Positions 23,985-36,574 of a DNA stretch of 64,000 nucleotides are shown one piece after another. This stretch comes from Salvator merianae (Eukaryota > Chordata > Lepidosauria > Squamata > Teiidae), in contig QVOM02000025.1 of assembly GCA_003586115.2 (NCBI GenBank), forward strand, positions 51,311,479 through 51,375,478. Direction: 5' to 3'. The notes under the pieces are model-generated. The model was not told the origin of the DNA. It ran no database searches and saw only the letters and a program-made list of their open reading frames with translations. The translations under genes were made by a program, and so were the position numbers. How positions within the stretch are numbered: position 1 is the stretch's first letter; every line of letters begins with the position of its first letter.

Positions 23985-24105
23985 ACTGTGATTTGATGTT
24001 TTTTTATAATTATGTTTTAATATTATGTTTTAAATTTGTTTCATGTGTTTTAATTTTGTAAACCACACTGAGTGCTCTGATAATTGAGATACAAATAAAA
24101 CAAAT
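23985..24105 (+). mobile_element. L2-like LINE 3' end
   Basis: A run of TTATGTTTTAA-like words leads to TTTTGTAAACCACACTGAG, TGCTCTGATAATTGAGATAC and AAATAAAACAAATG. This is the familiar LINE ending in which GTAAACCGCCCAGAG...CGGTATACAAAT...AATAAA appears, here in plus orientation with CpG decay. Confidence 0.65.
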
Positions 24106-25129
24106 GCAGACATGATAAAAATATGCACTTTGGTTGTGTGTAGATATGCTTTTCGTTGACGTTTCTTCACAAGGTAATTAATGTTTTTTAGTTGCCTAAG
24201 CGAAATATTTGCTAGATGTTTTTCTTCACCAGGAAGAAGTTAACACATTCTACACAATTCCTCTCATAAGCTGGATGTTGGCAAGATGGAAAACGCCAAT
24301 GCAACAACAGTTCTGCATTTAAATACAAAGGTTAGACATCTGCATTCTCTGCTGAGCCTCAAGAAAGTTAAGACACGCACAACCTTGTCAAAATGCTTGA
24401 ATTCCTCACCTCCAAAATGCAGTAGTGTGTATCTATATCCTGTATAAATGTTGACTCAATACTTAGATATCTTACTTGCCTGATCCTTGTAGATTTGACA
24501 TTATAGACTTCACCTGCCCATTCAAAAAATGTTCTTAAGAAGAGAGAAACTTTAAATACATTAAACCTATAAGCATAATGAATGCAATATTTCAAATATA
24601 TCCATCAGTATGACAATATTTGCGAAGCTGTATAAATTGCAATGAAAACATGGGCTGGAGCACCATGCAATCGCTAAAGATTTCTACCACTACAACTAGG
24701 CACATAGGAGTAGAATCAGTATTCTGAAAACCTGTTTACTTTTTCTATCCCAACTCTGTCTATCTGGCCCTTATAACTATTCTCTTCTGCAACCTTGTTT
24801 TGAGGTAAGTACTTTAAAGTGAATGGTGTTATGGATATTTATTTGACAGTATAAATGTACAAGTACAGGACAGGAAAGAAGGACACTTATCTTTTACCAA
24901 ATCAAGGTTTTACTGTGTGAAAGAAAGCTCATTCATGCTTACACAGGCAATAAACACAGTAAAATGAGTGATGCTGGGATGAAAGCCACTAGTAGTATTT
25001 TCAAAGCATTCAAGAGGTTTGTTTAACAGGCAGAGGATTACTATGTTTGTGAGAGAGCAATGAGAAACAAGCAAGAGAAAGCCACAATTCTTACCCAATT
25101 AGGAACATATTCCAGTCCTGAGTAATATA
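24106..25129. other. Unassigned AT-rich sequence
   Basis: No gene or repeat was recognised. Confidence 0.4.
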
Positions 25130-25132
25130 TCT

Positions 25133-25353
25133 GGCTACATTCATGCACAGTAAAATAAGTGTCTCTAAGTGCCTTTGAGAAGGCTTTGAATCTACTTTGA
25201 GATGGAATTGTTCACACTCCAGTCTGCCCTCCCCCTCTCATAAACACTGTAGGCTAAAGAAGACAGATTAGAGGTTTAATAAGAACATAAGAGCCACATG
25301 CTACTATCTCTAAGGTTTTTGAGACACTTATTTTGCTACATATGAATGCAGCT
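25133..25353. mobile_element. Palindromic MITE with GGCTACATTCATGCAC-type ends
   Basis: Left end GGCTACATTCATGCAC continues into AAAATAAGTGTCTC. The right end has GAGACACTTATTTTGCTACA followed by TATGAATGCAGCT, an inverted repeat of about 37 bp. The flanking triplets TCT and TCA differ by one base. It is 221 bp long. The ends resemble those of the 3.96-kb MITE. Confidence 0.8.
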
Positions 25354-25428
25354 TCAGAGAGCCAGGAGCTACAAGGTGCTTAAGGAATGGGGGAATGACT
25401 AAGCCTGTGATGACTGCTCTGACACTAT

Positions 25429-25925
25429 GGGCCTTTCTGCACTTACTTATAAAGAAGTTCAGTGTGATACCTAAATCCCTGCTGAGACTTCCTCTTCCAC
25501 ACTTCAGTGTGGAAAAGAGAGGCCATGCTCCCTTCTAGCATGTTCCATCTGTGTTAGATGGTGTGTAGTTCAATCTAGGTGCTGCAAATGGGTCTACTAC
25601 TGTCTTACTCATAGTAAAATAGCTCAGGAATGCATGCAGAAGGGCACATGCCTCCCTGTCCTGGTTTAGCACACAAAATTGTTGTGCTGAAATGGGTCCT
25701 TCTGGGGCTCTGAAGACAGAAACTTTTATTCTTGACCACCAGAGCCCTCACAGCAACTCCAAAGCTCATGAGAGCTTTGGGGTGGCATGGGAGCTGCTCT
25801 GGAACAGCAGACTGAAGTGTAGACAGCCTTGTTCCAGGAAAGCTGGACTGCTTCAGCTCTAGCTACAGCAGTCCAGCCCAGCTGAATGCTGAAATCGCCC
25901 AAGTTTCCAGTGACCAGAAAAGTAG
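25429..25925. mobile_element. PIF/Harbinger-like MITE, right end uncertain
   Basis: Left end GGGCCTTTCTGCACTT, an exact match to the group consensus, with TAT to its left. The interior shares GCTGAAATGGGTCC with the 60.46-kb copy. The right end near 25920 is only weakly like the expected AAGTGCAGAAAGGCCC, and no target duplication was found. Confidence 0.65.
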
Positions 25926-26990
25926 AACAATACCTAGAGAGGGATCAGCATATTATCAAAGCATAAAGATATATGACTTGGTCAACTGTCAAAGAGTCCT
26001 GCAACTGTTACATACTCTCAGTTCTTTTCTCCAGTGTAAACTTAGAAAAAAAAATAAAAAGCCATACCACAACATTCTTGCAGGCTTCCTGTGCTGTGGA
26101 AAAGGGGAAGACTTAGGATGTAAATTCATATCATTTAGGAATATCCCAAAGTAGGAAGTTTCTGGGGAAAAAGACACTGTGTTATCAACAACATATTACA
26201 CTGGTATACAGTGATTTTGGTGCCAACAATGTCTGAACGGTTTTATATTAAATTTATGGTGCTGATTAAGAATATGACTTTGGTTTTGCCAGATTGGCTC
26301 TAGTTTCTGAAATATTTAATAGTTAATTAATTAATGCAACACGTTTGAAAACATTCATACCTGCCAGCATTGTAGGCCTACAAATTGCAATACAAAGTAA
26401 TTATATGGGATATTTCATTACCTAAGACACTGTTAAAGAGTCAAAAGACAGACCAAAAGCTATTGCATTTGTTATCACACACAAGTTGCATTGGGGGAAT
26501 GCATTATTTTCATGGATGTCCATTATCTCAAAAATGAGAACCAATTCAGCAAAAGTAATGGGATTTTTGAATTCAGCACCCTCAAAATTCCCTAAATCCA
26601 TTCAAAAAACCTTGGCACATTATTTTTTTTATTATTATTTTTTTATTTTTTGTAGACCTGTGTTATCAATATAACATACCAATCACGTCTGATATCTATA
26701 TATTGCATAACTTCACAAATCTTAATATGCCACAATACCAGCAATGCATGCTACATTATTTACTACATGCAATGGCAATAAATATCACTATGCAATAGAA
26801 ATATTTACATGATTTAGGAATTAAATATGGGAGATTCTAAAAAAAAAATGAATTACAGCACAGAAATCTGAAATGAATGGCAGAAAAGCTCTTAACACCA
26901 TGACCAAACAAAATGGTCACTATTTCTAAGAGTAGTTTCAAACATTCAAGTTTTAATTATACCAGTTCAAAACTTTTTTGACTAAAATTC
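25926..26990. other. AT-rich sequence with one enhancer-like patch
   Basis: No gene was recognised. At 26310-26340 AATAGTTAATTAATTAATGC sits in repeat-free sequence (26220-26420) that may be conserved. A T-rich (ATT)n-like patch lies near 26620-26650. Confidence 0.35.
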
Positions 26991-27197
26991 ATAAGAACAT
27001 AAGAGGAGCCTTGCTGGATCAGGCCATGGCCCATCTAGTCCAGCATTCTGTTTCACACAGTGGTCCACCAATTACTTCTGGGCATTCTCAAACAGAAGAT
27101 AAAGGCAAAACCTTCACCTGCTCTTGACTCCCCACAAATGGTTGTACAGACATCCTACCTGTCTTTCCAACTTGGAGGGAGCACCCAGGCATCCATT

Positions 27198-27578
27198 CTA
27201 GTAGCCATTGATACACCTGATCTCCATGAATCTGTCCAATCGCTTCTTAAAGCTGTCCAGGCTGATGGCTGTCACCACCTCATCCAGTAAAAAATTCCAC
27301 AGACCAACGACCCTCTGGGTGAAAAAATACTTCCCCTTGTCAGTCCTAACTCTCCTACCCATCAGCTTCAGAGTGTGCCCCCTGGTCCTAGTGTTGTGTG
27401 AGAGAGAAAAAAACTTCTCTTTATCCACTTTACCCATACTGTGCATGATTTTATATACTTCAATCAGGTCTCCTCTTAAACGCCGCTTTTCAAGGCTGAA
27501 GAGGCCAAGGCGTTGCAGCCTGATTTCGTAAGGAAGGTGTTCCAGCCCCTTGATCATTCTGGTTGCTCTTTTTTGCAC
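27198..27578 (-). pseudogene. CR1/L3-like LINE ORF2 C-terminus
   Basis: A 126-codon frame begins in KRATRMIKGLEHLPYEIRLQ and continues RLGLFSLEKRRLRGDLIEVY, the block after the reverse transcriptase thumb that is nearly invariant in CR1-clade proteins. It ends with LDRFMEIRC, the usual terminus before the stop. The frame is open, but it is cut off from the reverse transcriptase part by a deletion of roughly 100 bp and by stops near 27.6 kb, so no functional protein can be made. The GLWNFLLDEV block (GLWNSLPDEV type) is intact. Confidence 0.9.
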
Positions 27579-27644
27579 CTTCTCCAGTTGTGCTCTCTGT
27601 GTTTGCCGCCTTGTTTTCTATTCCCTTCCTTATTAACCCTATGC

Positions 27645-28043
27645 CTACTGGGTTGACACCTTCATTGAGCTGTCTACCAGAACCCCAAGATCCTTTTCCT
27701 GGTCTGTCACAGAAAGTTTTGCCACCATCAGTTTATAGGTATAATTGGGGTTCTTTGTCCTGATGTGCATCACTTTGCACTTCCTAAGATTGAAGTGCAT
27801 TTGCCACTTCGTTGCCCACTCACCCAATGCCAGGAGATCCCTCTGGAGCTCTTTACAATCACTTTCAGTTTTTACTACCCTGAACAATTTAGTGTCATCA
27901 GCAAACTTTGCTAACTCACTACTTACCCCTGTGTCGAGATCATTTATGGATAAATTAAAAAGCAGGGGTCCTAATACTGAACCTTGTGGGACCCCACTTT
28001 TCACCTCTTTCCATTCTGAGAACTGACCATTTAAACTGACCAT
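27645..28043 (-). pseudogene. CR1/L3-like LINE reverse transcriptase fragment
   Basis: A 132-codon frame holds the palm motifs of a non-LTR reverse transcriptase. GVPQGSVLGPLLF appears near residue 19, and FADDTKLF, with the catalytic Asp-Asp pair, near residue 47. ALGEWATKWQMHFN and DQEKDLGVLVDSSMKVSTQ follow. Everything N-terminal to this (endonuclease, fingers) is lost to 5' truncation. A stop follows KVSTQ, and the thread GLIRKGIENKAANT then appears in the same region before the deletion that separates it from the C-terminal remnant. Confidence 0.93.
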
Positions 28044-29692
28044 TTAACTCCCAGAAAGAATATATAAGGAACCTACAACTGCACTGATGCACAAAGAACT
28101 CTCACAAACAAGATGCACTGGGTGGGTAGAGGGGATGGGGGCAATAAACATTTTTGGGTTTGGGTTTTTTTTTAAAGAAAATGGCTTGATATATGTCAAT
28201 AATATCTGTACTACTATAGCAATGTAAAAATTAAGAAAACCAATAAAAAAGGGAAAGATCTCCATTTCCTGATTTGATGCTTCAATCAGGAACATTACAT
28301 CCTCTTACCATCCTGCAACAAACATCGCCCCTAGTCCTAAGGTCTCAGAATGCTGTGCCACCAAATAACAGGGCTCCGCCAAGGTACAGACACCTCTGGA
28401 CCACAGAACTGGATACTGGCATCATAAATACAATTGGCATATAAGTTGAAAGTACAGGGAGTTGGACCAGGAAGTCTAGATTTCTATACTAGACAGGATC
28501 TATCTTTGTTCACCAGAATCCATATTGGAAAGACAGAGCTGATTTTAAAAGGCAAAAAGGAAATGATTACAAAATAGACTATCTCTTCCTAAAGCAAAAG
28601 GGCTTGGAACAGAAACATCTACATAAGCAGGGCTGAATCAGAGAGGAGGCCCATCCTCAGGAGGTGATCTACTCAGAAGACTTGATGGTACCTGATATGT
28701 TATTGGGCAGAATTTTAAAAGATTACATAAAAAGCTATTTGGCAACCCAAACCAACCTATGGTTAACAAAAAAACCTTGGATATACATCTGGGAGGCTCT
28801 CATTAAGAATGTAAGGCAGTAGCATTGATATCTGGTTGGGAACTGATTCCAACAGTGACTGGCTTTGTCTAAGGTAAATATCATCCATTTAAACCCATTT
28901 ATATTGTCCAGTGGTGATGCAGACAGACAGCAAGTGCATTTGTTTTGTTTTGTTTCCCTTTATTTGCATTTTACTTGTCAACAAACTGGGCATGATCTAT
29001 CCCACACTCACTTTTCTCACTACATCTCTTTCCTAAAAGGATCAATAATTTTAAACTTTTCTTTCTAACAGACTTTATCAAAAAGTCAGGATTTCTGTCC
29101 ATCTTTCATCCAGTGAAATAGCTTGACCCTTTTTCACTTGGAAAATGAGTGTAAAAAGTTCATTTTTTCCTTATTATGTATGAAGGTTTCCACCTGCCTC
29201 AACACAAGAGCCGAAATCACTGCAACAGCACTGAAAAAAGAAGATATATTACCTTAAGATTATCTCCCCCACGTCATTTTTCTCGGTAGCTGATTCCTAG
29301 TCTATTGTCTCCTGCTGAACTGAAGAGAGAGAAACACTTTTTTTTTTCAAGATTACTTTTATAGTGTTTTGCAGCTTCATTTTGAGCTGACTTGGAAGGG
29401 GGATCTACATCTCTCTCTTTCCTACCACCTGGCAAAAGAGCTGTTTTCACTGAGGGACTGAGAACTGTGAAGAATTTCCAGTCTTCCATCCCAGTGCCTT
29501 TCGTCTTCATGCATGCAGAGACCCACATATCTTCTCCCCCACATTTTCCTTTTCAGCCTGGTGAAGATATGCCTGGAGAAGATTTCAGAGGGTGAGACAC
29601 ATACACATCCACTCCTGTTGCCCCTGCTTGTTATTTTGTCCTTTAATGCTAGGATTACAGATTAGGAACCTTTCTAGTCTCTTTCCGGACAC
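28044..29692. other. Unassigned sequence
   Basis: A 13-bp unit ACTGACCATTTAA is repeated in tandem across the LINE junction (about 28022-28047). No gene or other element was recognised. Confidence 0.4.
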
Positions 29693-29695
29693 GCA

Positions 29696-29960
29696 GGGCC
29701 TGTTGGCACTTTATGCTAGCAGAGTGCATCTGTACTCTGCAGAGGCCCTAACATTTGGGAGCATCTGCAGATGTTCCTGAATGCCACTAGCTGTGGACAA
29801 TTAAATTGTTGTTCATAGCTGTCCCAGGAGCAGCTGAACTGCTCCCAGTAAGCACCACTTGCTTCCCCAGTCACCATGGATGTGGCCAGATGTTTCACTG
29901 CAAGTGCTAGAAGCCCAGTTCTGGGCTGTTCTAGCTTTTGCAGTGCAGATGTCCACTGCT
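29696..29960. mobile_element. PIF/Harbinger-like MITE, right end lost
   Basis: Left end GGGCCTGTTGGCACTT. The interior has AGCTGTGGACAA and CACCATGGATGTGGCCAGATG segments shared with the copies at 1, 51.16 and 55.6 kb. After about 29960 it gives way to a (GCTTT)n run (29958-29985), and no right terminus was found. Confidence 0.7.
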
Positions 29961-30917
29961 TTGCTTTGCTTTGCTTCGCTTCGCTCCTTCTCTGCCCTTA
30001 GCAATTGCCTAACTGGGTTTTAATAAAGTTTCATTACTGTTTTCAAAGAATCCTGAGTCTAGGAGTGCTTTCCTTTTATCCCCTCTTTATTTTACAGTTC
30101 ACTTTTAAAAGCTTGTTTTCCCAGAAAATCCTGCTTTAGGAGCTTATTGCCTGGGTGAGCTATTTTCCCCTTTAAAGTCAGTAATCTCAGTGCACTGCCT
30201 GTAACACTCCCCTGGAACACCAAAGTTTCACCTCTGCAGAAATGGGATATGTACACACCTAAAAAGAACTTCACATGAGAAAAACCAATGTTCTTTCCCT
30301 GTGCAAAGAAACACTTTGCAGATAATGCAAATTTGAAATTAAATGCTGCGCATTCTAAGTGAATGAATTCAACATCTTTGGGTCCATTTTGCATCAATTA
30401 ATTGACTTTTTTCTTCTTTCCTTGATCTTCTAATTCCAACATAAATTCTCACCCTAGAATTAACTTAGCCAACAGCCTCTTAAAGGGGTTGATCTGCCCA
30501 CCCTCTATTAGTTGGCAGTATAAGCATCAGGGAGCTCTCCATACCCTAGTATTCAATGTTCACACACATAGCGTCTCACCAATAACTTTCCTGGCTGTCA
30601 GAGCTTTTGTAGACCTGCTCCAAACCTCATGCAATGGCCTTGTTCCAGGATACATGGACCATTCCAGCTGATGGACTGCTCCAGTAGAAATGTACCATCT
30701 GAAGCAGTCTACAGAAGGTAAATGTGGAAACATATTTGCACTGATTGGGGCAGAGAAGGTATATTTTCTTTGTGGTACCATCCAAATGAGGATACTTCAG
30801 ACATATATTGATGCTATGTCAGTTCTCTAATTAATAGTGGCCTTGAACAAAGGAACAGATTTTATCAATGCTGCTATATAATTGCACTATATAGAGGTTA
30901 AAGAGGTGACTTTTTTC
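29961..30917. other. Unassigned sequence with a short (GCTTT)n run
   Basis: 30490-30800 contains words such as TTCCAGGATACATGGACCATTCCAG that resemble the interior of the 25.4-kb MITE but lacks termini. No gene was recognised. Confidence 0.35.
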
Positions 30918-30920
30918 ATA

Positions 30921-31406
30921 GGTCCTTTCTGTACTTACTTGCCTTTAATCTGGAATTGTCCGGCCCACTGAACTGGACTGTGGAATTATATGGGCTAGAT
31001 TAGCACTGTCTGCACCAACTGTGCTGATCTGGATCAGTCCATGCCATAGCTGTGAACTTCACATAAGCTTTGTGACCACACACCCATACCTCTGAGGCTA
31101 GGAAGAAAAGTTCCTAGCCTTGGAGCCTCTGGGAAGTGATTTTTGGCAGACCACTATGGCACGCTACTGAAAGGCACTCCTTCTGGTAGTCCTGAACACA
31201 GAAGGCATTCCTTTCAGCACACCTCCTGTGTTCAGCATCAAAGCCACATTGGTCCACTGGTAGATGCAATTAAATTGGTCTACCAGTGATCTGAATTAAG
31301 ACCTCATTAATCTGGATCACACTCTCTCAAATGCAGATCTAACATGCATTTTGAAGTGTACTGCACAAATCCTTAATCTGTATTAAGGGTCTGTGCAGAA
31401 AAGCCT
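30921..31406. mobile_element. PIF/Harbinger-like MITE with ATA target duplication
   Basis: Left end GGTCCTTTCTGTACTT, right end CTGTGCAGAAAAGCCT. Both are flanked by ATA (30918-30920 and 31407-31409). The interior has a GGCTAGGAAGAAAAGTTCCT-like segment and a GATCTGGATCAGTCC segment shared with the 7.6-, 46.4- and 58.9-kb copies. It is 486 bp long with no transposase. Confidence 0.82.
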
Positions 31407-31409
31407 ATA

Positions 31410-34214
31410 GAAAAGAGATCTACAAGAAATGAAGATTGCTATGAAGAGTGTTGCATGGTCAGAGTAAACATTTTAGTATAAGGTTAAAAGAATGACAAAG
31501 ATTTGTTTAACCTCACATCAAGCTGCCATTACTACTCCCATCTCCTAGTTCCTGGTAGGAAGCATTACTCCTTGATTGGATTAGAGCCATCCACAGTTAT
31601 CTTTACTGATTGCTGCAACAGCTGTGTTACCATTCCAAAACTGCACACTTTATGTTTCTTGAACTTGACTTTCCTAAGTTTACACAGGTTGCAAACAAGG
31701 AGAGAAAAGTTGTCTTTGCAAACACTCATCCAAAATGCCAAAGTGCTCAAAACCTGAGGCTCCAACATCACTCTACTGACAGCCACTCTGGCTACAATCA
31801 GTTTCCATACATGGGTTGATACTAAAGGTAGTTGATCCTGCAGTTGCAAAGCAGAGAAAAAAGAGAGAGAGAGAAGGATGATATGGGAAGGCTTGCTTTT
31901 TAAAAGATATTGTTGTGCCTACCAAGAGTGCAAAAGATTACATGCCTTCAGATACTGCAAGACTGCATTCACCATCAAGCCCAGCTACCATGGTTAATAA
32001 ACAGCAGTGAAAGGAAGTGAAGTTTAACAAGTCTGAAGGATAAAAAATTCTTCATTCCATTGCACTAATACTAGCAATAATTTGTGTTTTATTTCTCCCT
32101 TCACACGTACACTCTTACATTTTACTACTTTTTCCCATTTCAAAGAAATTAACAAGTCCTATAGTAAATATCTTTCTATCCATTGATCAATCAATCATCT
32201 TTTTTTGAGCAGGTCAAGGCAAGGCAAGGCACATTGGAAGCCATGATTTGATCTCCCTAAACCAGTCCCCACATTTTTAAAGGTGGATTAAGGATCCATT
32301 CAATATGTTGAGATTTGCGTAACTGTCATGTAAAGTTCTGTCTAGAAAAATGTGATGAAGACATTCCAGCATGAGTGACTGTAATGAGGAACCCCTCTGG
32401 GTAGTGTATGACCTCAACTTTCAATTTAGATTTTGTCTAGATGCTAACATATATAGATTAAGGTTTGTTATAAAGTGAAAGCTGCATAGCAGAATAAATA
32501 AATCTTTTTTTTCCCCCAGAAATGCCTTTTCTGTCCATTGTCTCTGTCTTCAGGACTCTTGGTATTCCTAATTGATGGTTTCCATCAGCAAATTGAAAAA
32601 CAATACACTCGAGACTGGAGAGGAAAAACACATTGGGTGAAACAATGCAGTCTATGAGGATGCCACACTTGTTATCTTTATAGCACAGAGTGAAAGACAA
32701 ATTGGGGAAAGAATGCTGTGCAAGCCTTTTTATTGCGTTTATGATAATCGGACAAAGTCCCTATTTGTTTTGAGTGGATGGTACATATTCATTGTCCTGC
32801 TACAAATTATTGATTTAGTTCAAAACCAGTAGTTGCCTGATTTAACACTTACAGGTGTTTCCCTCTGATAGCTTTCATTTGCAATTTAAATTGAATTTGC
32901 AAAGCTTAAATGACTAATCCCCAACTACTAGGCATATTCCTATGGGAAAATATATAAATCCCATGTCAAGTATCTTTTAGCTAGATATATTGGAGCTTGT
33001 ACAGTACTTTTTGCTGTGAGGTGGGAAAGAATCACAGAAGTTTTGATAAGTGAACAATAAGGGACTGAGAAAAGTAAGTTTTCTTAAGTTAAAGGTAATG
33101 CAAAATAAAACATCTTGTGGACTACTGCACCAACAGATTAAGACTTTAGGATTTTCAGGTAACACTGAATACCACCATGTGTTGGTATTCATTAGTGATG
33201 ATTTAATTAGGCAGGATGATATTATCATATAGCCAAATACAGAGGTGGGAGCATGATGCGAACATAGTTTCTAAACCAGCAATTATTTTTTAGGTTGTTG
33301 CAAGGTATAGAATAGAACGGAAACTTCTCTCCCACTCATCCTATGACAGCAACAGACACGGGTCCCAGACAGCCCCACCTTAATTAGCCTGTGAATTGTC
33401 ACAGCCACCCCACAGACCAACACACCGGCAGTCCCATTTGAAAAACTCTTAAGGTGGTTCCGGTGGCAAATTCTCCCTTCCTTCCCATGTTAATGCATGG
33501 AGAGGGTGAACAAGCATCCTATGTACTAATTTCCAACCAGGGTGGTTTTGCAAAGGACAGAAAATGTTCTTTGTTGTGGCCCAGGCCGGTGATTCTTTGT
33601 CTGAGGACAAGGCAGATGACTTGAATTTCCATAGCTTGCTGCTGAGATTCCTGCTGAAGACCTATAAGCATCAACCAGTGCTTAGAATCTTCAGTTAGGT
33701 CTTTTGGACTCAGTAACCAGAGTTGCTTGTAGATGCTTCAGATTAGAAGATTCAGCCTGATCTTTTAGCTAGAAAAGCCTGAAAGTCCCATCCTGAGTCA
33801 TGCCAGCTGTGAGCTGGACATGGGCTTTCCACATGCATTGTAAATCAAGCCTATACAGCTTACTTCTGTTGAATACAGCAACTTTGATTATCAAGAAACT
33901 AATTCAAATTGAACTCAGAACCTGGCTCTTCCTGGCTACCTCCTTTTGCTTTCTGCTTGATTCACACTTTGTACTGAATAGTATTTTCTTGTAATCTATG
34001 AGACTTTATCAGTAACTCGGTGGCATGAGTAAATACTACTGTTAATTAGCTGGCAGTAAATGTTTGCTGGACTTTTACTATCATAAGTACTTTCTTTCAT
34101 GGCATTCTTCCTGCAGAGTGTGAGCCAGAACAGTCCAGATTGAAATCTTGCTGCTTGAGAAAGGAATTTTCCACAGCAGCAACATTTTCATAGACCAAGA
34201 GCCATTGCGAGGCA
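31410..34214. other. Unassigned sequence
   Basis: No gene was recognised. 32700-32940 is a repeat-free AT-rich block with TTGCAATTTAAATTGAATTT that could be conserved non-coding sequence. 33290-33550 is GC-richer with no identifiable element. Confidence 0.35.
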
Positions 34215-34303
34215 CATGATGTATAGTCTGCACTAGCATGCGGACAACAAGCTCCTATTCAAGAAATCCAGAATAAGGCTTGGGCAGAAAGGGCCTTAGT
34301 GGA
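34215..34303. mobile_element. Right half of a short palindromic PIF/Harbinger-like MITE
   Basis: GCACTAGCATGCGGACAAC, a TCCTATTC word, and then CTTGGGCAGAAAGGGCC at the right end match the right half of the 180-bp copies at 39405 and 51305. The left half is not recognisable. Confidence 0.6.
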
Positions 34304-35179
34304 TTTTTTTTTCCTCAGCCCCATTGTATGAACATCTGCTATAAATTTTTTATTATATTCTTTTCGTTACAGCATACAATTTAAAACTAAACTTAAGGAG
34401 ATAATGAGAGAGCATAGCTATCAAAAAATCAGGTCAAAATACAGAGCAGAAATTCAGACATCACTTTCTCCTGACCTTCTTTCAATAACAATTCAGTGTC
34501 ACTTGCCTGTAACCTGCAGAATGACAGCATAACCAGGTTTGACTGTTTTGAGTAAGAAAGATATAACCTCTCAAAAGTGCAATAGAACCAAAAGAGTATT
34601 GGAGCACAGTTATTATCAATTCAGTTCTGCACAAGACTAAACAGGAGTGCTCTGGAGATGAAGAATAACCAGCAGTCATCCAAGAAGACTGAGAAAACAT
34701 CAGTAGGGGGCCACTAAGAGGAACAAATGTCATTTCTTGAAAAATAGATCAGAAGCTTCTGAGAAGTATAAAGCTACGCTGCCACCCTGCGAGTAGCCAC
34801 AGGTGCTGACTCTGAGACTAAAACATATCAAAGGGAAGGTGGGGGCAAAGGGGAGCTGAGAAGACTGGCAGTGACAGGAGGTGGTCATTTTAGGTTACTG
34901 CATCTTAAGAGTTAGTTCTGTACACATGCCACTCATTTTTAGTAGCCTATTAAAATTTCAAAAGCATGCTTTTTCATCACTTTACCATTTCCTTACATTT
35001 TGCTTTCAGCAGTTTTAGCACTTTCTTGGAATCTTTCAAATGCTGATGGATTTCTGTGAATTAACAGATTTCTTTTTGCTTCTTATGCAACAAATGAACA
35101 ACTTTGGGAAGACCTCTCTCATGGTTTATGCACACATGCATGCACGTAGGGAAAGAGAGAGCACAGGAGTTAATTACAT

Positions 35180-35183
<4 letters not shown>
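34304..35183. other. Unassigned sequence
   Basis: No gene or repeat was recognised. Confidence 0.35.

Positions 35184-35217
<34 letters not shown>
35184..35217. repeat. (AT)n microsatellite
   Basis: About 17 uninterrupted AT units. The alternating isoleucine-tyrosine frames on both strands are artefacts. Confidence 0.97.
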
Positions 35218-35218
<1 letters not shown>

Positions 35219-35399
35219 GGTATTTGAGATGTACCTCCAGTTTGTGCATGTGTATGATGTGTACTGTCTCAGGTCCACTTAAAGACATAAGAGTATGAAG
35301 GAGTAAAAATAGCTTCTCTTGTGTAGCTGCCTTGACTGAGGAATAGCATTCTCCAATAATATGGGAGATTATATCCTTTAAAGCCACACTGGGATCAAG

Positions 35400-35695
35400 T
35401 GGAGAGGTATTTCATTTGAATCCGTGCATCTGTTGGTGAAGACTCTACTACCAGAAGAGATGGTGACAGCAAGTAGCCCTGAATGGCTTTAAGGAAGAAT
35501 TGAATAAACTTACGGAGACCAGGTATATCAGTGACTACTAGAATAGATGTCTAGATACTGCCTCCAGGTTGGAGAGACAGTCAAAAGCAGGTTAAGGTTT
35601 TGACTTTGTCTTCTGTTTGAGAATGCCCAGAAGCAATTGGGGTCATTGTGTGAGACCGGATGCTGGACTAGATAGAGTGTTATTAAGATGTACCT
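35400..35695 (+). mobile_element. CR1/L3-like LINE 3' end, plus strand
   Basis: The region begins in decayed sequence of the ORF2 terminus (around TGGCTTTAAGGAAGAATTGAA, the SFKKRLD equivalent). It runs through the 3' untranslated part with TTGAGAATGCCCAGAAGCAA and GATGCTGGACTAGATAGA. These are the reverse complements of the words at 26.99-27.2 kb and 63.8 kb. It is more diverged than those copies, hence older. Confidence 0.85.
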
Positions 35696-36571
35696 CTTTC
35701 TTTAGCTAAGGAAACACTTATCCTTATTTGCTTCATATTGCACTATTTTTATCTGTTTTAATTCTGTTTTTATGCATTTAATGGCCACAACCCAGATGGT
35801 GAGTGAAACACTGGCTTTTTTCAAGAATGCCAGCAGTTCTCCATTGCAGTCTTTTAAAAGGCCGCCAGATTAGCCCAGTGCAAATGTTCAGCTTTGTGCC
35901 AGTTTTGGCCTTGCAATGATGTTTCTGCCAAAAGAAAATATGGTCAATCAATCCAGTGTTGTGCCAGTGCAGACACCACTAAGGAAGGTGGGGAAAATGC
36001 TGCCATTAAAAAATAAGTGTATGAAGCCCACACATTCTTAAATCTAGCTCATCAGAGAAATGAGCTAGCAGTGCACCAACAGACTTTCAGAACTGTCTGC
36101 TGTCTCAGGTCTCTATTCAATCAGACCCTGGCTGTTTTACTGCTTCTGGAGGCTTCCTTAATTTCTGTAAGCTGCCCTAAGGCCACAAGGTATAGAATTA
36201 CATAGAAATGAAAAATAAGTTGATTTATGTACATTGTCTACAAAGGAAAGATAGCATAACTAAATGTGTTAAGGTATATGAAAATAAATAGCTGCAGGAC
36301 TTTTCTCCCTTTTCGAATTTCCCGGACTGACAAATTTGGTCAAATGTTCAGAAACGCTGTTAGATACAGATAAACCTTGTGAAGTGTGGCTACAATTCTT
36401 TGCTATCTGCTGTTCCTGGATATTTATTTATTTAAAGTGTGGGTGATTTTAAAAAAAACAAAAGAAAGCACTTACCCATAGCTGATCCAAAACAGAAGGA
36501 ACTGTAACTGTCCCCACTACCCAAAATATTTTCAGGTGAAATGAAGTCTGCTCAGGACAACAAAAGGAGAT
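35696..36571. other. Unassigned sequence
   Basis: No gene or repeat was recognised beyond a T-rich patch after the LINE end. Confidence 0.35.
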
Positions 36572-36574
36572 CTC

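Larger units (their letters stand above)
26991..28043 (-). mobile_element. CR1/L3-like LINE, 5'-truncated
   Basis: The element runs from about 28043 (5' truncation) to about 26991 (3' end). The 3' part contains the GAACATAAGAGGAGCC, TGGATCAGGCC and CATCTAGTCCAGCATTCTG words on the plus strand, the reverse complement of the squamate CR1/L3 3' untranslated region. Upstream are two coding remnants, annotated separately. A second 3' end of the same family, nearly identical, lies at 63822-64000, so the subfamily was recently active by comparison with the other copies in the window. Confidence 0.9.
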
